This document shows positions 33,352 through 43,876 of a stretch of 64,000 nucleotides of DNA, piece by piece (the stretch's first letter is position 1; every line of letters begins with the position of its first letter). The notes beneath the pieces were generated by a model, which did no database searches, had not been told where the DNA came from, and saw nothing but the letters and a program-made list of their open reading frames with translations. Origin of the DNA: Heterobilharzia americana (lineage: Eukaryota; Platyhelminthes; Trematoda; Strigeidida; Schistosomatidae). Location: positions 75,572,678 through 75,636,677 of the forward strand of contig OX104134.1 in the NCBI GenBank assembly GCA_944470555.2, written 5' to 3'. Both the position numbers and the translations under genes were made by a program.

Positions 33352-36300
33352 AATATTTACTATTATCATTATTTGTCCCTTGGGTTCCTAGTGGAGCGTT
33401 GGGCTTCAGTAGCACGTCACCATTGCACTCTCTTCTCTGCAGTCCTTTAAACCTGGCGCCACGACTGACCACAAGCTCTCATTTCTTCCTCACACCATCT
33501 CCTCCATGTCACCCTCACCTGGGACGTCTAACTCATCGTTTCCCATTTAGCTTCCACTCAAGGACTTGACCTGGTGCGTGATGTCCGCAAACCTTCTTCG
33601 CAGTCTATGTCCAGTCCAGTCCAGTCCAATCCATCTCCACTTTCTTCTGCATATTTGTTGGGTGATAGGTTCTTGGTTCATTCGTTATCCGGCCAGAGTT
33701 CCTTGTTGCTTACTCTTATTATTCTGGCCATATGATCTTCAGAATGGGTGGGCGTAGGTGGCAGCTGTTGATGGATGTCTGTAGATTGTTGGGAATGCTT
33801 TTCGTGACGCGCCAAGTCTCTCAACCATCACATAGAAACACTGACTTGAAGTTAGTGTTGAAAATCCGGACCTTGTTCTTTGTGCTGAGTGCAGTGTAGT
33901 AGATTTGCACACTGATTTCAAGTTAATGAAGGCCTGTCTTGCTTTTCCGATTCTTGCTTCGATGTCCTCATCTGTGCCGCCTATAGTTGAGACGATGCTG
34001 CCTAGGTAGGTAGGTGAGAGACAACTTCCATTATATTTCTCCCGTTGATGGTGATTGGTGCTTGTTGTTCATCCTGTTGTTCGTTGGGTATCTGCATCAC
34101 CTCCGTCTTCTCTCAATTCAATTGAAGTCCAGTTTTCACTGCCTCTTCTATCAACTTGTTAGTTTTCGCCTGTAGATCTTCGAGTTTGTGCAACATTAGA
34201 CATAAATCATCATCATCATCATCGGCGAAATCCAAATCTTCTAGGATCTTTTCATCGGTCAAACAGCGTATGCCCCTCTTCTCACTCCTTTGCAGTTTGT
34301 TGCATGACCCAGTCCAGTTGAGTCGACCACAATCAGGAAGATCGTTGGTGATGGTAGGTGGCAACCTTGTCTTACTCCTGTCTTCACTTCAAAGGCATCA
34401 GTGACCTTTCATTGTGAATCACCTGACATGTGGCGTCGTCATATAGCTGTTGAATGAGGTTGATATAGGTTTGCGACACCACAGCCGTAGAGTTGAAGTA
34501 GCTGCCTGTCAAATTACTTCTCGGTCGACGCTGTCGAAGGCCTTTTCAAAATCGATGAAGTTGAGGTTTAGTTGAGTTGACTGCCATTCTATACTCCGTT
34601 CTGTGATGAGGCGTAGCTTAGTGTAGTGTAGCGTTGCAATTTGATCCGCACACGATTTGTTCTTCCTGAAGCTAGTCAGCCAGCCAGCCTGTTCCGGTCG
34701 TAATTTCGAATCCAGCGCATTTTTGAGTCTCTGCAAGATGATGCGGCTTAATATTTTGCTTGCTTTGGTTGGACAGCGATAGGAGCATGATTCCGTGCCA
34801 GTTCTTGCAAAGACAGGTCGCCCTTCTTTGGGAGTTTTACAAGGTAGCCCTTCCTCCAATCAGTTGGCAGGTACCTTTCCTTCCTTCTTTGCAAACCTTC
34901 TGCAGTGGTGGTGTGAGCATGTCCGCTGCTGTTGTCTCTGCGTCTGTTTTCAGTGCTTTTGGTGGGATTCCATCTGGTCCTGCTGCTTTGCCGGATTTCA
35001 GCAAGTGTATGGCGTTCAGGACTTCACTTCTGCTTTTGTTGGAGGGCTTGTGTTCACTGGTAGTCCTGTGGCTGGGCTGCTGGTGGTATTTCTGGACGAG
35101 TTGCAGGTGGTGGTAGTGGTTGTGGTCGATTCAAGAGTTTTCTGAGGTGTTCAGTCCATCGTTTTCTTTGTTTCTTCTCTTTGGTAACTAAGTTCCCTTC
35201 ACTACCTTTCATTGGTTTCATCTGTGTTGATCTCTTCCATCCCAGATAGTAGCCTTGTTATTTGATAAAGTGTTGTCAGGTCTCTGTCTCTCCTATCAAC
35301 AGCCTGTTCTGCTTCACTGGCAAGTGTGTTGTAGAAGTGTCTTTTGTCTTTGCGCGCACTCTTCTTCTTCACTTCTTTGTTCAGTGTAGTGTTTTGTAGG
35401 TTGTGTTCAGTTCCTCTTTTCGTTGTTCATCCTTGCACTGCACTGCACTAGTTCATCTTCTGCTTCACCATTTCCCTCTCCCTGCCCTATCAGCTTCTAT
35501 GTATGCGCCGAGATCCATTCCTTGTCTTGCCGCTTCTTCTTCCTTCCTAACACGGTTACGCAGGTTTCCTTCCTAGTCGCTTTCACAGAGTTCCAGTGTT
35601 CTTCCATGCAGGTTTACTTGTCAATATTGCCTAATGTCTCCCACTTTTTCCTGATGTTTGACGTGAATATGTTCTTTTTAGTTTTGTCCTTCAGTTAAGC
35701 TTCTGTTCTGGGTGTTAAACTTGAACTTGAACTGTGGTGTATCACCAACTTCTGTGAAGTGAAGGCTTTCAACTTGATTTTGAAGGTAGGTTCCTTGCAC
35801 TAGATAGTGAAGTGAGTGGTGTGAACCACCTACATCTGCTCCCCTTCTTCATCTCATCTTGTGTCCAGTAGGCTGCGTCTCCACTCTCCTCACATTGAGA
35901 TCAAGTCGATCTGATTTTTAGTGTAGTGTGTCCTGGTGTGGTGTCTGGTGAAATCAAATCCATGTCGCTACCTTGTGAATATCCTTGTGTTTGTACACAC
36001 TGTCTGACTCCAATCACCAAATCGTTCAAGGTGCAGAAGTCTTCAAACAGTTCTCCATTCTCATTGATCATTTCACCGAGTGCTTCTCGGCCCATGATTG
36101 CTTCCCTTCCTGTGTTGTCTGCTCCTAGTAAGGAAGGCATTCATGTCACTGCACCCATTGGAGTTTTGATATTGCCATCTGAGTTGGGGTCTTGTCGACT
36201 ACTGATTGTAGTTGTCCTCCTTCTTCTTTTGATCCGCATTATTTGTATGTGCGTGGCATTGTATGATTGTGGTTTTCCTTCCTTTTGAGATGAATCTTGC

Positions 36301-36855
36301 TGTCACGATCCTGCAGGCGGAGATTGGTTCCCCCTACACGAGAGCCTTCGATGCTGTTGGGGACATAATGATAGCCACTCCATAACTCAGTGCGCTTGTG
36401 GTTGTCGTCTGGGTGACAATATCGGAGTAGATTATTGACTCTGCAGTTGACAGTTTGGAGAGTCCACTTCCATTCCATTTGCTTCCGCAAATTCCTAGCA
36501 CTTCCATGCTATACCTTCTCATCTCTTTTGCAATGTGAGCAGCCTTAGCAGCCAGCTTCAAACATTGTGCGGACATTCCATGTCCCCATGCTTACTTTTG
36601 CTTTGATCGAAAGAGAGACGACACATCGGGTAATTGGCTTCCCGAAGGCTTCCACCAACTGGCGTCATTTCGTCTCTCTGATTCTAGTGAGGAATAAGTT
36701 AAATTTTTTTTCATTTTTATTTCCTTTGTGCTTTGAAGTTTGTTTAGTGGTTAGATTGGTTTTGCGGGGTAGGGTTGCTATCCCTATGCCCAACCTTCCC
36801 TCTTTACCCGGGCTTAGGACTGACTGGCTAGTAACTAGTGTACTAGTTAACTGGG
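33352..36855 (-). mobile_element. RTE-type element, copy 3, broken
   Basis: Reads right to left. The RT blocks are identical to copy 2, including the six-Asp active-site run at 34206-34223. Between 35969 and about 36240 its sequence is distinct. A minus frame at 35901-36140 (FCTLNDLVIG, MDLISPDTTPGHTTLKIRS) shows the end of the endonuclease domain with the usual D-x-I-x-S-x-D type block. The 5' end near 36855 is followed by unique sequence, not by the CR1 block, so it marks the right edge of the duplicated complex. Confidence 0.83.
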
Positions 36856-39800
36856 TGAAGTTCGCTTCTAATGGGGATGACTGTTGAAGACGCCGTAAAT
36901 GGGTCCGAAATCTGTGCTTGAACTCAGATTCACATATTGGTCTGTGATTTGAACTTATTACTGGGGCGAGTGATACTAACTGTCTCTGTAAATACGCTTA
37001 AGGATAAACTGTTTCTCTACAGAGGTATTTGCTGCAGGAGTTGGTTCAGGTTACTTAGCCTACTCTTCTTGATAATAAGGGCTGTATTTTATCTGGAACC
37101 GTTCGTCAGAATTAATAGACGAGCGTGATACGACCAGCCAGTTTTCACTGGCACATGAAAAAAAATTGATTAAGTATTCGAAGAAGTATCTAGAAATACT
37201 AGAGAAGTTTTTATTTTTAGTGGCATAGCAAACATCCTTAAATTGGTGAATATGAAAATTAATCCGCAGATATCCCCAATTCCTGAAAAATACCATCGTC
37301 TGTTGTGATTTAATTTTAGAATATCACTACATTTATTCGTCATTCTTGTCTATTTCCTTAGGTTGTTTAAGTGTAACACCCCACATGGCGACAGCTAAAC
37401 ATTTGGTCAATCTAGGGCCAGTCCTATAGTGAACACCTAGAGTAAACTTACGGTTTTGCAACATTTTACTTAAGTTCAACGTTAGCTCTATAATATCTCA
37501 AAGTTCACCCTGTAGTAAGCTTAGTTTGACTTAAGTCTAGCCTTACGTAAAATATCCATTGAAACCTCTCTAACCCTTATCTTGGAGCTACCTAACACAC
37601 TTGTCCCCATGGAACATAATCGGCAACATGCACTTGGAAATGTACATATTTTTATTCATACACATGTAAGGTGTCAGCAAAGGATTCCATAAACGTAAAA
37701 AACATATTTAGAGGAGTTGGTTTTTGAACTAAAGTATCTATGTTTTAATTTCCTCTAGTCCTTGTTCTGTTGTTCCACTTGGTGTTTCTTCCATTTCAGT
37801 TGTTTCGTCAGCAGCTCATCGGTTTTTCGGCAACACTATAGGAACCACCGTGATGATTTCTGAGGTCGTCGAACCCGAACTTTTTGTTTTTTCTACAAGG
37901 CTTTCAAAGTCATATGTTATGGCTTCTAGTTCTCCTCAATCTTTCAGTGGCCCCCACTGACGTGATACCTATTAATTGCTTTCTGAGTTTACTTTTTATT
38001 TTCTATTCACAGCTTGAACTACGAATTCATTGCTTGTTTCTTTTTGTAAACTGAGACAACAAAGTGACGTAATCACAATCAAACAGTATTTGAACAATGT
38101 TTAGCACCTTTAAACGACATCACTTACCTCTTCGTAAATTCCGCGGAACCAAAGAAAAGTGAGTAAAATAACCGAGTTGAATTTACTGGTGAATTACTCC
38201 TCCTTTAGCTTTACCTCAAGTTCTATCTGTAGTACCGCAATGCATATTAGTAGCTGCAACTCCTTGCATTCCCTTCAAACGTTTTCCTGGTCAAAATCTT
38301 TTCAGTGTACTCAGCGTTTCGCTTCAGCCTTTCTAGTGATATCATTATGTTCTGCAAGAAGTCCATTGCAAAAGCATATTTTGCACATGACTAAATTTAC
38401 TGATGATCGGTACGCCTTCCTAAGCAATAATGAAGGTGTCCATGGATTTTAAAGATGGTCTACCAAAGAATACTATTTAAATGCAAATGTAAGTAATTAG
38501 GAGAGAGGGTTGGTGTATTGGGTATCGGGAGTGACCTGTGAGAGGTAGATATCTATAATGTTAACGGAATTTATTTACGACAGCGGTCAACTGTTCATTG
38601 CAATAGTGATAGGTTGGAGGTCATTATTTTGAGTATTTTGAAGTTTTCCTTATACGCTTCTGAAACAACTAACTAAAATCGGATTCCCCGAAATGAAACC
38701 CTTCGTCTTGCAGCATAAAGGTATAAGTACCTTGTTCATTTTCCTTGAGTTTTTACGTGAGTAATGGACAGAATACCTAGTTCTACCGCACTCTGAAGGA
38801 CCATCAAGATTTCGACAGCCTCATCAAAGACATTTACGAAAGAAAAAGTTAAATACGTATAACACTAATGGTATACCCTGCTCATAAATCTCCAATCTTC
38901 AGCTAGATTTGCTTGATTTCTTATCTCCTCTGCTATTACAATCTCTAAATAATAATGACAATGATAATAAATTTCGAATAATGAATTATACGAACACATG
39001 CAATGTAGCTGTTGTTCACCATGGCTAAATTCTACATCCATGTTAGAGTAACAGTGATGTACCTATTTGCTTGCATCTGAAAAACAACTGCTGTCAGCAC
39101 TACAAAATAAAAATTTAAAAACTTTGCATGTATACTGAGAGTAAGAACATTTATGAGGTAACACCAAGTTGTTCTTTTTCTGAGGATAGTTTGTTTTGTA
39201 GCCTTGGCGTCTTCATACGTGGTTGTTTGTTCGTCAGTGCAATACCACACAGGTCTGTGTGGGCAATTTCCACTATTAGCTCTAAGTCCCCTCAAATATT
39301 ATGTTTTTTGTGGAAATATTTGGAACAAGTCTAAAGTAGTCCTCAGACCCAACCGGTTACTCATGTTCTTTTTTCGAAATTTATTTCGATATTAATTGGT
39401 TATATTTTTGGATAGTAAGTTTTCGAGGCTCAAACTCACTTAGATCTTGATTTAAGATACAGCTAGTGGATTTGTTTGCAGATATCAGTTCGAAAACTGA
39501 AAAATCAATGTTTGTAAATTGTAATGGATTTTATTGCCACATAGTGAATATATTTGTTGATGGGCTGAAGATGGAGTCGCTTGCTAAATTGTGCCGCTTA
39601 AGGCTTTTTTATTCTTCACTTTATATCTGCAGTTACTTCAACACTTATAATTTTACCTACCTATTTATGTTAGTTACTTATTCCCACATACTTAAACAAA
39701 AGTTGCGCCAGCAAGCGTTTTCTTCTGACGTCTTTCTTCCTAACCATCAGTTGACTTTGCCAAAACAAACTAGTCCATCAGTTTATTATTTCTAAACCAA

Positions 39801-40510
39801 TAAAGCCAAAACATTTTTCCAAGACTCAGGAAAGAAGTTATGATTTCGGCATATTTTTTATCTGGTATTAAAATGCGTCGGCAACTGTGTAGAAGTCTTC
39901 GCTGCAGAAGACTAATTTTTCTCAATGTTTAATGTTGTGGTTATATTTGTATGTTATCATGACACTATCCAAGCCTGAGTAAATAGGTGAGCATGGTATT
40001 TGACCATCAACTTCAAATGACCTATATCCTATTTTTTGAAGAGTTGATTGAGTAAACGTATCTCAGTTCTAGGAAACTGCGTTAACAAACAGTGACGTAA
40101 TGAAAAAAAAGGAGTGAATGCAAAGGATAAGGAAATATTCAAAGCCATAAACGGATACGAAACTGAAGTCAAACTAACAAGTTGTTTGTTATTTCTACAC
40201 CTACCTATCAACAATGGTTACGGCTATGGCACTTATATGCAATTTTGAATATTCGAAGCAATATATATGCAATTTAGCTCACAAATTCGTGTAACCTATG
40301 AGTTTTAACTTAAACAACAATTAATGTTGAAGTTTTTAGTCAATTTTATTCAGAACTAGGATGTAGTACTTTAATTTCTAGCACTTTGTCTTTTGATCTT
40401 GTTGTGTGATGCACTTCTAATATATTAACATCCTCAGAAATGAGGAACATTATTGTGATAATTGGTAGTGCTAACTGTCTGCTATTTTCTTTTTTTTTTT
40501 TAATTTACAG
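36856..40510. other. AT-rich interval upstream of the TMEM60-like gene
   Basis: No convincing gene. It should contain the promoter and any 5' untranslated exon of the gene at 40.5 kb, but neither could be placed. A minus-strand coding-like trace at 38.12-38.39 kb is described among the findings. Confidence 0.4.
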
Positions 40511-40513
40511 GAA

Positions 40514-40932
40514 ATGATTCTTATTAACAAAGCAATATTTTTGTGGACAATATGCTGCATATTTTTATTTTTATTGATTTTAAAAATCAGTGAAATTATT
40601 GACTGGAATTGGTTTATCATATTTCTACCAATGTGGTGTTTGGATTTCATTTTACTTACTACAAGTATACTTCACATGTCTGGAAGGTATGTCATTGTCA
40701 CTTGAGGAGTTGATCATGGAATCATTGGAGTTTTTTAGGGATTTATTTGATTGATTTCAAGTTGGTATTCACCAGGAAATGACATCAGTTGAGGAACCGT
40801 TGAAAACCTGGGAGCACTGGACATTCGTTTCGTCATAGTACGGGACTCTTCAGTGGTGTGCACCCATGACCCCATTAGGGATCGAACTCAGGACGTTGGT
40901 TCAACTTGGAACTTTTTATTTTTATCATTCTG

Positions 40933-40989
<57 letters not shown>

Positions 40990-41424
40990 TTGTCTTTCGT
41001 ATTTTCTTGTTTTAGATTTACTCGAATAATTGGTCATCGTGATCTTGGAAGTAGATTCACTCAAGCATTAACACTAAGCTTTATTCTATGGAAGTTAGTT
41101 GCACAAATTGTACTTTGCTTATACTTAGAGGACTATCTGGATGGCTTATCTTATCATCGATATTGGCTTCCCAACAGTAGTAATGATTCAAAGAGTAAGG
41201 GTCATAGTATTGACAAGGACACTAGGGGTTATCTGCTGTTTGCAGTATTGCCTATATGGACTACTATGCTGATATGTTTGCTAGCAGTATGTAGCCAAAT
41301 TGGAAATCCTCGTCTGGCTGCTGTTCGGTCATTTTGTTCACATACACAGGCAAATAAACGTCATATTGAGCAGCATTCAAGACAGAACAGGGTTTTACCA
41401 GAGCGTTCTGAACTCAAGTTATAA
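40514..41424 (+). CDS. TMEM60-like four-pass membrane protein, two coding exons
   Basis: Joining 40514-40686 and 41016-41424 gives an uninterrupted 193-residue protein. The exon limits fit the GT-AG rule: acceptor TTTACAG before 40511, donor GTATGT at 40687, and acceptor TTTTAG ending at 41015, splitting the codon of Arg58. Four hydrophobic segments are visible at about residues 7-23, 33-53, 76-95 and 130-150. The stretch DWNWFIIFLPMWCLDFILL, then MSGR, closely resembles vertebrate TMEM60 (W-N-W-F-x-I-F-x-P-x-W, then M-A-G-R), and the P-x-W in segment four (LPIWTT) also recurs there. The function of the family is not established; the protein is expected in an internal or plasma membrane. The chosen ATG follows the acceptor by three bases, so a non-coding upstream exon is likely. 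The hydrophilic tail of about 43 residues is longer than in vertebrate TMEM60. Confidence 0.8.
40762..40905 (-). mobile_element. tRNA-derived SINE (Sm-alpha-like), in intron
   Basis: On the minus strand the right end shows a B-box-like sequence, GAGTTCGATCC (rc of 40882-40892), followed by a body shared with the copies at 47.0 and 47.3 kb: GGGTGCACACCACTGAAGAG, then CCAGTGCTCCCAGGTTTTCA. No A box is left, so it is 5'-truncated. The body contains a hammerhead-like core. Assignment to the schistosome Sm-alpha type is by this combination. Confidence 0.7.
40811..40862 (-). ncRNA. Hammerhead-ribozyme-like sequence in SINE
   Basis: On the minus strand the core reads CTGAAGAG, a short helix (TCCC with loop GTACTA), then GACGAAAC, followed by stem III (ACGAATGT) and the GTC cleavage triplet before CAGTGC. 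Both invariant blocks (C-U-G-A-N-G-A and G-A-A-A) are present. The helix II pair is imperfect (TCCC against TGAC). Known schistosome Sm-alpha SINEs carry an active type I hammerhead with this layout. Activity here is uncertain. Confidence 0.6.
40935..40986. repeat. (AT)n microsatellite
   Basis: About 26 perfect AT units inside the intron of the TMEM60-like gene. Confidence 0.97.
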
Positions 41425-42797
41425 ACTGTTTTCTCTTATTACTGGGTATATCTACCAGTTCTTATCAAAAAATGATGCAATATACCTCTGAAATTAAAGA
41501 AATTGTTTGTTTTAATACCACATAATATGTAGTGAAAAAATATACCAAGTGGTGTCAACAGTAACAGCTGTAAAGTTCTTTCATTGTACTTTTTGGAGAA
41601 ATGCGTTATTAACACTTGGTTTAGAATTCTAAATTGAGATGACTAGTTTGATTTATGCATCGTTTCCTCATATATTCTTCCAGTTGGACTATTTTTGGTT
41701 CGTTAAGGGACGATTGTATTCTTTCAAGTTGTTTTCAGATTGAATCCTAATCTACTTGGGTGTAAATAGTTTGGTCTACAAACCACATATTCTCTTCCAG
41801 CATGTAGATTATCGGATTTCTAGGTAGATTTAGTCAAATTTTTGATTGTGCTTACTTACAAATATTGAAATCATAGATGGCTTTCACCTCACTCTCTTAT
41901 TCTTTTGAAACTGTCAGATGAATGAGTGTCGACATTCTCTTCAGTTCATTCGTTGTTATCCAGCATTTGTTTTAATTTTGACTGAATAATAATTAATGCT
42001 TTTACCAGTTTTTGTTACCAATATAATCAGTTAACAGTTTGTCAGGCATCCTTTATATGCAGCGAATTATTTCCTTTCTAAAAACAAAGTGATCTCAACT
42101 GTTTTGTTTTCAGGTATTTTCAAATAAAGTTAACCCGGTATTTATCAGCTATGCACATTTAAAGATGATTTTCATCTAAACTGAGTTAGATGTTGAATCA
42201 AGTTTTGATGTACAAAAAGGATGGGTCGTACACAGCTTTCACGGCAATACATGTATATGTTACTGTTACCACTGTCTGATTTACATACTTCTTTTATTTA
42301 ATTTAGTCGCAACTTGAAGCGATGCGTTTCTTTGCTAGATTCTATGTTGATATCTTTCACTGTCTTCTTCAATACCTTATTTATTGTTGTATCGTTCACT
42401 GTTCAGAAATGAAATTTGGCCTACAAAAATATGTCACTCAGTTTTTCTATAGTAAATATTTTAATTTAATGTGTTACTTGAAATTTATAATTTGTTATCT
42501 GACCATTCAAATATATAAGTGCAGATCATATGAATGATCAGTCTTCAAGAGTTTTAATCGCTTGTAATGGCTTTGTTCCAGTAGCAGAGTTAATACAAAA
42601 CGTCAGTGACTCCATAAACTTATTGAAATATAATTGAAGAATGAAATAAACTATTAGTTACTTGAGGTTTATTAAAATTGGCACTTTTCTAACAGGATTG
42701 CTTAGTCATATCAGTGTTTATTATATTATACATTTTGGAATCAAAATCTAAGCTGACAGAGTTGAATAAGTTGAGCATCTATAAATATATTTCATTT
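41425..42797. other. Downstream flank of the TMEM60-like gene
   Basis: AT-rich. It should contain the 3' untranslated region, and several AATAAA-like signals occur, but no end can be chosen. No other gene was recognised. Confidence 0.4.
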
Positions 42798-42810
42798 ATA
42801 ATGTTAATTA

Positions 42811-43863
42811 ACCTCGCCTGGTTAACTAGTTCACTAGTTACTAGCCGGTCCTAAGCCCGGGTAAAGAGGGAAGGTTGGGCGTAGGAATAGCAACCCTACC
42901 CCGTAAAACCAATCCAACCGCTAAAGAAACTTCAAAGCACAAACGATATATAAAAAATTGAAAACAAACTTATTCCTCGCTGGAATCGGAGAGACGAAAT
43001 GACGCTGTTTGGTGAAAGCCTTTAGGGAGACAATTATCCAATGTGTCTTCTCTCGATGAAAGCGAAAGTTGACAGAAGAGTCAGGACAGGGAAGACGGGT
43101 CTTCAAGTGAATATAGAGAAGACAGAGGTGATGAAGATAACCAACACCAACAGAAACAACAAGCTCCGATCACAATCAACGGGAGAAACTTAAAGGAATT
43201 AGCCTCTTTCACATACACTTATCTAGGCAGCCCTGTTTCAGGTATAGGCGGTGGTGGCACAGACGAGGATGTCAAAGCCAGCCAGGACCGGAAAAGCAAG
43301 ACAGGCGTTCACTAGCCTGAAACCAGTGTGGAGATCTTCTGCACTCAGCATGTGGAACAAGATTCGGATTTCCAACACCAAGGTCAAGTCAGTGCTCCTG
43401 TATGGTTCAGAGTGTTGAAGTGTTACGAAAAGCATTTCCAACAAACTACAACCATTCATCAACAACTGCCTACGCTGGGTCGTTACTGAGGATCAGATGA
43501 CCAGAAGTAATAATCAACAAGGAACTCTGGCTGGCTGGCTGGCTGGCAGGCAACGAACCAGCCAAAAAGCCTATCGCTGAACAAATATGCATTGGGAGGA
43601 GGTGGAGATGTATCGGACATACACTGAGAAGGCCGACTAGGTACACCACGCACCAGAGCATGCCCTGGAGTGGAAGCCAGATGGGAAGCGACGAGTTGGG
43701 CGTCCGAGGTGAGGGTGACATGAAGGAGATTGTGCGAGGAGGAAATGGGAGCTTGTGGGCTGTCGTGAGGCCAGATTCAAAATATTGTAGAGAACAGAGT
43801 GGGATAGAGACGTGCTACTGAAGCCCTATGTTCCATTAGGAACCCAACAGACAAATAATAATA
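42811..43863 (+). mobile_element. RTE-type element, copy 5, internally deleted, with target duplication
   Basis: About 255 bases of the RTE 5' region (GGTTAACTAGTTCACTAGTT onward) are joined near 43068 directly to the last 790 bases of the element (GACGGGTCTTCAAGTG onward), ending in an ATA-rich tail. Endonuclease and nearly all RT are missing. The 13-base sequence ATAATGTTAATTA flanks it at 42798-42810 and 43864-43876, so the deleted form inserted as a unit. Its 3' part is almost identical to copies 1 and 4, whereas its 5' part is clearly more divergent. Confidence 0.88.
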
Positions 43864-43876
43864 ATAATGTTAATTA

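Larger units (their letters stand above)
24809..35968 (+). repeat. Tandem segmental duplication, unit B
   Basis: Second unit of the 11.16-kb repeat, with the same CR1-like fragments in the same order. Right of 35968 the sequence follows copy 3 of the RTE element and then leaves the repeat for unique sequence near 36855. Confidence 0.9.
40687..41015 (+). other. Intron of the TMEM60-like gene
   Basis: A 329-base phase-2 intron. About half is an antisense SINE piece and about 50 bases are a TA microsatellite, so most of the intron is repeat-derived. A long open frame starting at 40906 reads through the TA run and is an artefact of the unspliced sequence. Confidence 0.75.

Noticed and set aside
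40906..41424. 172-codon open frame with a Tyr-Ile repeat start
   Set aside because: Its first third is the intronic TA microsatellite and the intron end. The spliced model with the exon at 40514-40686 restores the family match and explains the frame.
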